Positions 1-5,868 of a DNA stretch of 8,938 nt are shown in pieces (position 1 is the first letter of the stretch; each line of letters begins with the position of its first letter). This DNA is from CAJQQY01 sp964352225 (GTDB lineage: Bacteria > Bacteroidota > Bacteroidia > Chitinophagales > Saprospiraceae). The notes beneath the pieces are model-generated. The model saw only the letters and a list, made by a program, of their open reading frames with translations. It was not told where the DNA came from and did no database searches. Location of the stretch: contig CAYGRM010000287.1 in the NCBI GenBank assembly GCA_964352225.1, positions 1 through 8,938 on the forward strand, in the 5' to 3' direction. The position numbers were made by a program, and so were the translations under genes.

Positions 1-50
1 GGATAATTCATCATTATTCCTTGAGTTATAACTTGTAATTGAAGTTTCAA

Positions 51-241
51 TCACGTAATCGGTAAATGGCAATTCTTTGAGGAGTTAGGTTGTAGGTTGG
101 TCGCTTTGCTTCTGGTCAGGACTCTGAAGTTACCTATTTTTCCGAAGTTGAAGAAAATTATTTCAAACTCTGGAGAAAACACTAAGTCCCTAATTACTGA
201 CATATCGCTAAAAGCGAATAACCTCAAATCTGACGCCTCAC
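51..241 (-). other. Short flank downstream of the PorE-like gene with a small unrecognised reading frame
   Basis: This is the sequence just beyond the stop of the PorE-like gene, in its direction of transcription. On the minus strand a frame stays open from about 257 to the TGA at 53-51. It contains an ATG at 203 (50 residues, beginning MSVIRDLVFS) and a TTG at 227. I recognise no family. A short hairpin (TCGCT, loop AAA, AGCGA at 205-217) lies about 25 bases past the upstream stop, but no T-run follows it on the minus strand, so it is at best a weak terminator. The frame could be a small gene, the remnant of one, part of a dispersed repeat, or chance. Bases 1-50 show nothing I can name. Confidence 0.2.
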
Positions 242-2770
242 TTAAAATTCTAAAATCTTAATTTCTACTTTTCTTAGTTTAGAGGATTCTGGGCTGTAGG
301 TTCCATTCGAACTTGAAGTGATCACAATTGGGTCAAGCACCTCAAAATTTAATAATCCTTCATTCATATATCTAACCAACTTCCCTCCCAAATGGGTCCT
401 AAAATGATTTTTCAAACTACTCATTCTTCGTTCGATCAAAGCAGTATTTTTATTATTTACGGCATTCAAAGTTAGAAAACCTTGTAGGCCAATAGTGACT
501 TTATTTCCTTTTTCCAAAAACTTAGAAAGTTGATCTGAAAATTTCATTAGCTCCTCGTAATTTTTTTTCACTTCATCATCAAAGAATTCATCTACTCGAT
601 TCAATGCTTCCTCTCTTTGTGATGGTGCAAATTTCCGAACATAGCGATCTTTAAATCTTTCTTTTTGACTGTAATAGGTAAGGAAAGTTTGCTCATAATT
701 TTTATTGGTAGTATTACTCCAACTCTCAGGATCAGGTTCATTATTATTAAAATACAAGGCCAATGGAATAAACTCATTCAACATATTTTCAGTCACCAAT
801 TCTTCTTCCAACTGATCCAATAAAGGAGACTCCACATAATCACTTCCTTCAGGTATTTGATTCATAAAAAAGGGCAAAGTCAGTTCTGTAGCATCTAATA
901 AATTTTCCCGATCTATCGCAAAGGTGTCGGTTTGATAACCTGGCTTCGATAGCACCACAGAGTAATTCACATGGTCTTTAATTCTAAACTTCACCTTATT
1001 TCCTGATTTTATTCTTTTGGTAAAATCTCTAGAATTACGCTCTTTACTATACTCTATAAACTGAACAGTCACTCCTGACAAAGGCTCCAAATCCATATCT
1101 AAAACTTCCACTTCAAAAACTAATGAAAAAACGTCTCGAGATAGATTGGCATCAAAATCATCATTAGAAGATGGGGAGGTGTTAATTTTTAGTTCTTCAT
1201 TATTTGCGACCTCTTGTTCATCACCTTTAGTTTTTAATTCATCTGATACAGTCGAATTATTTTCAGAATCATTAGTAACGACAGTTGTTTCCTCATCTGC
1301 TTTTTGAGTTTCCAAAATAGTTTCGGGAATATCTGAATTTGGGCTTTCGTCTTTTTCTAAATCTAACTCAGTACTGATAATAACTTTAGGTTCATCCAGC
1401 TCTTCCAATTCATAATCTGACTGTTCTTTATTAATTAAAGTCAAAAATTCCTCCTTGGTCAATTCTACTTTTTCAGGTTGAATATTTGCGATAAAAAGAT
1501 CATTGCAACAAGCTTCATTCTCTTCATCGATTTCCATCGCTTCAATCCGATTCGATGCGAAGTAGGACTTCTCCCCTTTCTCATTTAAGGAAAAATAAAA
1601 ATCATTATAACTGGAATTCACAGGATAAATTAGGTGAACAGGAGTTTGCCAACTACGCCCAATTCTTTTCACTTTATAGATATCATATCCACCCATCCCA
1701 GGGTAACCATCTGAACTAAAATACAACGTTTGAGAAGGGGAATGGAAAAATGGAGTAACATCATTTTCCCGAGAATTTATTACCGAGTGATTTACCGGTC
1801 GAGTGAATTTATCATTAGGCGCAACGGTCGAATACCAAATATCTAATTTCCCTTTTCCTCCCGGTCGATTCGAGGAGAAAAACAAAACTTCTCTTTCATT
1901 TATTTTATCATAACCAATCGTTGGGTGAGTTGCAGTAAAACCTGGAAAATTGATAAAGGCAGGCAGAGCTTGGGCTTCTCCCCAAACATCATTGTATTTT
2001 CTATCTCGATAAACTATTTCACAATTAATATTGCCGGCTACATCATATTTACATAAAGTATAATACAATCGGTTTCCATCAAAACTAACAGATGGATTGG
2101 CAGCAAATTTATCTTCAGTATTAAACTCTAAAATTTCTATTATTCCATCCTTATTTTGCCGCATCAACTTCGAGTACAAATCATTATTTTTATCCTTAAA
2201 TTTCATGCTCGAAAAATAAATAGAGCTATCCACTTCTATAGCACCAAATTCAGAATAAGGCGTATTTATTTCGTCCTTCACATGCTCTACTGTCAAATTC
2301 GCATTTTGACTTCGCATCATTTTTTTTGCCCAGCGACAATCAATGATACTTTTCTCCGCTTGTCGAGAATATCGAGGATTGACTCTTTTGAATTTTTCCA
2401 AGTAAGTATTAAAAACATCTTCTGCTTCATCGTATTTTGCCAAATTCTTTTTCACACTTCCCAACCAATAAGTAGCCAGAGGAAATCTCATACTATCTTT
2501 ACTCAGAGTAATTTTTTCGTAAGCATCTTCTGCTATTCGGTATGCTTGAAATAGACGGGCTGACTCGGCATATTTGAAGTGAATGTCATTTCGATCAGGT
2601 TCGACTGAAAGAATTTTTTTATAGTAAACTAATGCGGTGAAGTAATCATTGGTAGCGAATGCATTATCAGCAGCTTTAGTATAGGCACGTAAAGATTGCG
2701 CATCAATAGAATTAAAAACTATAAATGAAAATAAAAATAAAACAATTGTTTTTCTCAATGTGTTTGTCAT
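242..2770 (-). CDS. PorE-like T9SS-associated periplasmic protein: TPR, PD40 propeller, regulatory-like domain, divergent OmpA-like C-terminus
   Basis: Probable periplasmic accessory of the type IX secretion machinery, linking outer-membrane parts to the cell wall. A TTG two codons upstream (2776) keeps the frame open, but the ATG at 2770 is preferred, giving 842 residues. Residue numbers here count from that TTG (844 residues). They show a signal peptide (about 1-26, ending SIDA before QSLR), TPR-like helices (about 28-130), and PD40 propeller blades (about 175-432; for example FFSSNRPGGKGKLDIW and YFSSDGYPGMGGYDIY, then a CC pair at 423-424). These are followed by an acidic Ser/Thr/Asn-rich linker (about 435-545), a carboxypeptidase-regulatory-like beta domain (about 550-640) and an OmpA-like end (about 670-844: ALYFNNNEPDPES, a helical insert, IERRMSSLKNHF, and a closing RKVEIKIL). 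The usual GHTD motif reads GFLT at 766-769, so the peptidoglycan-contacting Asp is absent. It follows the PorP-family gene by 93 bases on the same strand, probably as one operon. The family assignment is strong; the exact role is inferred. Confidence 0.9.
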   Translation of the reverse strand: MTNTLRKTIVLFLFSFIVFNSIDAQSLRAYTKAADNAFATNDYFTALVYYKKILSVEPDRNDIHFKYAESARLFQAYRIAEDAYEKITLSKDSMRFPLATYWLGSVKKNLAKYDEAEDVFNTYLEKFKRVNPRYSRQAEKSIIDCRWAKKMMRSQNANLTVEHVKDEINTPYSEFGAIEVDSSIYFSSMKFKDKNNDLYSKLMRQNKDGIIEILEFNTEDKFAANPSVSFDGNRLYYTLCKYDVAGNINCEIVYRDRKYNDVWGEAQALPAFINFPGFTATHPTIGYDKINEREVLFFSSNRPGGKGKLDIWYSTVAPNDKFTRPVNHSVINSRENDVTPFFHSPSQTLYFSSDGYPGMGGYDIYKVKRIGRSWQTPVHLIYPVNSSYNDFYFSLNEKGEKSYFASNRIEAMEIDEENEACCNDLFIANIQPEKVELTKEEFLTLINKEQSDYELEELDEPKVIISTELDLEKDESPNSDIPETILETQKADEETTVVTNDSENNSTVSDELKTKGDEQEVANNEELKINTSPSSNDDFDANLSRDVFSLVFEVEVLDMDLEPLSGVTVQFIEYSKERNSRDFTKRIKSGNKVKFRIKDHVNYSVVLSKPGYQTDTFAIDRENLLDATELTLPFFMNQIPEGSDYVESPLLDQLEEELVTENMLNEFIPLALYFNNNEPDPESWSNTTNKNYEQTFLTYYSQKERFKDRYVRKFAPSQREEALNRVDEFFDDEVKKNYEELMKFSDQLSKFLEKGNKVTIGLQGFLTLNAVNNKNTALIERRMSSLKNHFRTHLGGKLVRYMNEGLLNFEVLDPIVITSSSNGTYSPESSKLRKVEIKILEF

Positions 2771-2863
2771 GATCAAGCTTTACTGTATCCTTAGTTTGGT
2801 GTTTGTTTTAAAAAAAATTCTCTCGTAAAACCTTTTTATTAATTCCTCCTCCCAAATTAAATC

Positions 2864-3901
2864 CTAATACAAAGGACATAATTTCTTTTCTCCAAGTGGC
2901 TTCACTTTATTGAAAGTGTATATAATCGAAAATTCCGGACTCCCCTTCCCTTGCGTTGCTTCATTGAATCCAGAGGTATTCAGATCGTAACTGAGTCCCA
3001 CTCGTATGGTGTTTTTTATATCTAATTCAAAAGTTGGAATTATGGCATCTCCTATTCGATAATTTAAACCAAATTGCAAGGATAATTCTTTCGTCATCAT
3101 TTGATTCAAATGGTATTTAAGCCCTAGTCCAATAATCGATTCGGTATAAGGCGTTTGCCAAGAGGTCAACCCTAGAAAGGTCATGTCTACTTTTTCACTC
3201 ACCATAAAACTTCCCAATCCATACAAGTGAATTCTTTTACTTAACTCACTTTCATGCTCATTGAAAAAACTTTGACGGGCTCCATTCAAATTAAAAACCG
3301 ATCCACCAATATCAATTCTTGTTCGTTTTGCTGGGTTTTGATAATGCCAATTTAATCCAGCTGAAAAATTCATGTATAAAAAACTTGGATCGTCAAATAC
3401 TTCTTGTGTGACGATATCCGAATTAAATTTTTCCCCATCAAATTGATCATCAAAAGTTAATTGACCTGGCTTAAACATTCTCTGATTTCCACTAAACTGG
3501 AATCCACCTGACAGAAAATTTCTTTCTGACAATCGATGTGTATAACTTATATTTATTCCCAACTGCGACAAACTCAAATCACCATCTCCAGCTTGATCAT
3601 AATTAAAAATCAATCCACCACCAAATTGGCTATTTGGCATATTCTTATGTAAAAATTTTCTTTCGTAAGCTCCTGCAAAAGTCATAAAACTAACAGGAAC
3701 AGATTGCCATTGGCTTTTAAAATTACCCACAAATCTGGAGTCTCCGCTGAAAACTGCCGTCAAAGCTGGGCTTATATTCAATGGGGAATTTCCAACTTGA
3801 GAAAAGTGAATATCTTGCCCGAATGATAGATTTCCGAAGAGGAAAAAAATCAATCCACTAGCTATGATTTTTGAGGTAAAATTCTTTTTAAATATGCTCA
3901 T
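2864..3901 (-). CDS. PorP/SprF family type IX secretion system outer-membrane protein
   Basis: Predicted outer-membrane beta-barrel of the PorP/SprF family (345 residues, close to the usual family length). PorP is needed for T9SS function. SprF-type paralogues serve particular cargo, notably proteins with type B C-terminal signals such as the gliding adhesin SprB. A signal peptide covers about 1-28 (cleavage near FGQ/DIHF). It is followed at once by the family N-terminal signature DIHFSQVGNSPLNISPAL (30-47). The C-terminal half carries the conserved stretch with YRIGDAIIP (281-289), a short link to GLSYDLNTSGFN (302-313), and G-rich strands FSIIYTF. The chain ends in CPLY, matching the short Cys-Pro terminus common in this family. 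The many alternating aromatic/Gly strands fit a barrel. It is the first gene of a minus-strand pair with the PorE-like gene. Family paralogues are numerous in Bacteroidota, so core PorP cannot be told from a SprF-like accessory. Confidence 0.93.
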   Translation of the reverse strand: MSIFKKNFTSKIIASGLIFFLFGNLSFGQDIHFSQVGNSPLNISPALTAVFSGDSRFVGNFKSQWQSVPVSFMTFAGAYERKFLHKNMPNSQFGGGLIFNYDQAGDGDLSLSQLGINISYTHRLSERNFLSGGFQFSGNQRMFKPGQLTFDDQFDGEKFNSDIVTQEVFDDPSFLYMNFSAGLNWHYQNPAKRTRIDIGGSVFNLNGARQSFFNEHESELSKRIHLYGLGSFMVSEKVDMTFLGLTSWQTPYTESIIGLGLKYHLNQMMTKELSLQFGLNYRIGDAIIPTFELDIKNTIRVGLSYDLNTSGFNEATQGKGSPEFSIIYTFNKVKPLGEKKLCPLY

Positions 3902-4392
3902 TATCTTTGATCCTTGAAAAGAATAAAATTAATAATTTTTAACCAATGCTCGTTTCAAATAACCTAAGCATTTGATATATTTTTAAATAGCATGTATACT
4001 AATTTAGTCACCCAAATTGGTCATTTAAGTATAGTTGATTTTCGGAACAGATTAGGTGATTAAGGGGCAAACAGAAAGGAACAACTAAAAAAAACTAATA
4101 TAGCTTAACTTCCATTTTTTTATTTTGGAAGACATGTGATTTTTTTAAGTGCAGGAAAGGAATTTAGTTAGGCATTGGGTTATTTTGATTTACATTAGTT
4201 AAGGATTCTGTTTATTACCTGATTTAATATGTCAAAAATAGAAAATTTCTTGGAAAAAAAATAAGTGTTTGGACTAATTAAATTTCATTATAAATATTAC
4301 GATTTTATGTGATATTTATAAAAACCACTTAATAAGGTAGGAAGTCACCAAACAAATATTATTTTTAACCCAAAAACGAAAACAAATTACTT
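3902..4392. other. Divergent AT-rich intergenic region without a gene
   Basis: These 491 bases separate the divergent PorP-family operon and the symporter gene, so both promoters should lie here. I find no convincing ORF and no RNA gene. A weak symporter promoter element may be TATTTTTA at 4360-4367, one base off TAnnTTTG, but without a good TTG at the expected distance. A 6-bp hairpin (CTTCCA 4109-4114, TGGAAG 4126-4131) is followed nine bases later by seven T residues (4140-4146). It is terminator-like but weak. The rest is A/T tracts with no repeat I can support. Confidence 0.6.
3918..3946 (-). promoter_or_regulatory. Weak candidate Bacteroidota-type promoter for the PorP-family operon
   Basis: On the minus strand a TTG (3946-3944) is followed after 18 bases by TATTCTTT (3925-3918). 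This resembles the Bacteroidota consensus of TTG, about 19 bases, then TAnnTTTG, but with only a partial match in the second element. It lies 17 bases upstream of the PorP-family ATG, which would give a very short leader. In DNA this AT-rich such partial matches occur by chance, so it is only a suggestion. Confidence 0.2.
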
Positions 4393-5754
4393 ATGAAGAA
4401 TTTAGCATTGCATTGGCAAATATTGATTGGAATGGTTCTCGGGGTACTTTTTGGACTAGGAATGACCCAATGGGATAGCGGAATGACACCTGATGTCCAT
4501 GAAGGAGAAAAGTTTATTCAAGACTGGATTTACCCAATTGGGATAATATTTGTCAACCTTCTTAAATTGATTGCCATCCCTCTGATCATCGCCTCCTTAA
4601 TTAAAGGTATTTCTGACTTAGGTGATATTTCAAAATTTCAACAAATCGGATTTCGAACCATTGCTATTTATGTGACCACAACTATTATTGCCGTTTCGAT
4701 TGGATTAACGATTGTCAATGTTGTAAAGCCTGGTTCTGGGATTTCAGAAGAAACTTTGACAAAATTGATTCTAGCGAATCAAACTGATCAATCAGCCGCA
4801 GCAAATATTGCTGGAAAGATTGAAACCGCCGCAAAAACCAAAGGCTCTGGCCCACTTTCCTTCGTCGTTGATATGGTTCCTGATAATATTTTTGCAGCCG
4901 CATCTAACAATGGAGATATGCTCAAAGTGATATTTTTCACCTTGTTTTTTGGAATTAGTTTATTACTAATTGATAAAGAAAATTCGGTGATTATCAAAGG
5001 ATTTTTTGATGGACTCAATGATGTAGTATTGAAGATGGTAGATTTAATCATGTTGATAGCTCCTTTCGCCGTTTTTGCCCTGTTGGCCAATGTGATAGTT
5101 TCTGCTGGAGATCCGGATGTCCTAATAGAATTAGTTTCCTATTCTTTTACCGTAATTGGAGGGTTATTATTAATGACCTTATTTTATATTACACTTGTAT
5201 ACTTTTATACTGGTCGTCCTCCAATGGAATTTTTGAATGCCATCGCACCAGCTCAATTATTGGCCTTTTCGACGAGTTCTAGTGCTGCAACTTTGCCAGT
5301 AACCATGGAAAGAGTTGAGGAACACTTAGGAGTAGAAAAAGAGGTGACTGCCTTTGTTTGTCCAGTAGGAGCTACGGTAAATATGGATGGGACTAGTTTG
5401 TACCAAGCAGTTGCGGCCGTTTTTATCTGCTTTGCTTTGGATCATCCACTTACCTTCTCAGATCAATTGACGATTGTAGCAACTGCAACTTTAGCCTCAA
5501 TAGGCTCGGCTGCTGTACCGGGAGCAGGAATGGTAATGTTAGTGATTGTACTAGAATCTATTGGATTGCCGGCTGAAAAATTAGCGATTGGACTTGCTTT
5601 GATTTTTGCCGTTGATCGTCCACTAGATATGTGTCGGACAGTTGTCAATGTGACGGGAGATGCAACAGTTGCTATGTTAGTTGGAAAAAGTGTTGGTAAA
5701 TTAGGTCTTCCTAAAGTGAGAGAATGGGATGACAACCTTGACGCTGTCAAATAG
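4393..5754 (+). CDS. Dicarboxylate/amino acid:cation symporter (DAACS family, probably glutamate/aspartate)
   Basis: Inner-membrane secondary transporter that takes up acidic amino acids or C4-dicarboxylates using a sodium or proton gradient. It has 453 residues, normal for the family, and is complete. It opens with the usual WQILIGMVLGVLFG first helix. Hairpin 1 carries the Ser-rich motif STSSSAATLPVTM (293-305), helix 7 the NMDGT motif (330-334), hairpin 2 GSAAVPGAG (371-379), and helix 8 VDRPLDMCRTVVNVTGD (407-423). Aligned by eye with the archaeal aspartate transporter GltPh, the helix 8 Asp412, Arg415, Thr416, Asn419 and Asp423 match its substrate/cation-site Asp394, Arg397, Thr398, Asn401 and Asp405. 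This favours an acidic amino acid over a neutral one. The hairpin 1 Arg of GltPh is Ser here, and an extra Arg sits at 409. It is a single-gene unit with its own terminator, diverging from the T9SS pair; no functional link to it is evident. The ATG is preceded by an A-rich stretch with no Shine-Dalgarno. Confidence 0.95.
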   Translation: MKNLALHWQILIGMVLGVLFGLGMTQWDSGMTPDVHEGEKFIQDWIYPIGIIFVNLLKLIAIPLIIASLIKGISDLGDISKFQQIGFRTIAIYVTTTIIAVSIGLTIVNVVKPGSGISEETLTKLILANQTDQSAAANIAGKIETAAKTKGSGPLSFVVDMVPDNIFAAASNNGDMLKVIFFTLFFGISLLLIDKENSVIIKGFFDGLNDVVLKMVDLIMLIAPFAVFALLANVIVSAGDPDVLIELVSYSFTVIGGLLLMTLFYITLVYFYTGRPPMEFLNAIAPAQLLAFSTSSSAATLPVTMERVEEHLGVEKEVTAFVCPVGATVNMDGTSLYQAVAAVFICFALDHPLTFSDQLTIVATATLASIGSAAVPGAGMVMLVIVLESIGLPAEKLAIGLALIFAVDRPLDMCRTVVNVTGDATVAMLVGKSVGKLGLPKVREWDDNLDAVK

Positions 5755-5776
5755 TTTTACAAAAAAATAAAATTCC

Positions 5777-5824
5777 AAAGCCAACCTATCACTTTTACCA
5801 AAGAGTAATGAGTTGGCTTTTTTT
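5777..5824 (+). terminator. Intrinsic terminator of the symporter gene
   Basis: A perfect 9-bp inverted repeat, AAAGCCAAC (5777-5785) and GTTGGCTTT (5812-5820), is followed directly by a T-run to 5824. It starts 22 bases past the symporter stop. An A-rich stretch before the left arm (5761-5772) would also give a T-rich tail on the minus strand, but no gene there needs it. It separates the symporter from the secreted protein gene, whose ATG is 44 bases beyond the T-run. That gene should therefore have its own promoter in a very short gap. Confidence 0.85.
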
Positions 5825-5868
5825 ATTAAAAAATAACGATACATCTACATCTATAAAATCAATTAGAA

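Noticed and set aside
2156..2554. 132-residue plus-strand reading frame
   Set aside because: It lies wholly antisense to the well-supported PorE-like gene and resembles no known protein; it is a shadow frame.
2771..2776. TTG start two codons upstream of the ATG of the PorE-like gene
   Set aside because: The ATG at 2770 gives a normal signal peptide; the two extra residues (counted as Met-Ile) add nothing.
4788..5090. 100-residue minus-strand frame within the symporter gene, and similar frames at 4715-4903 and 5463-5750
   Set aside because: All are antisense to a complete symporter with every family motif; they have no independent support.
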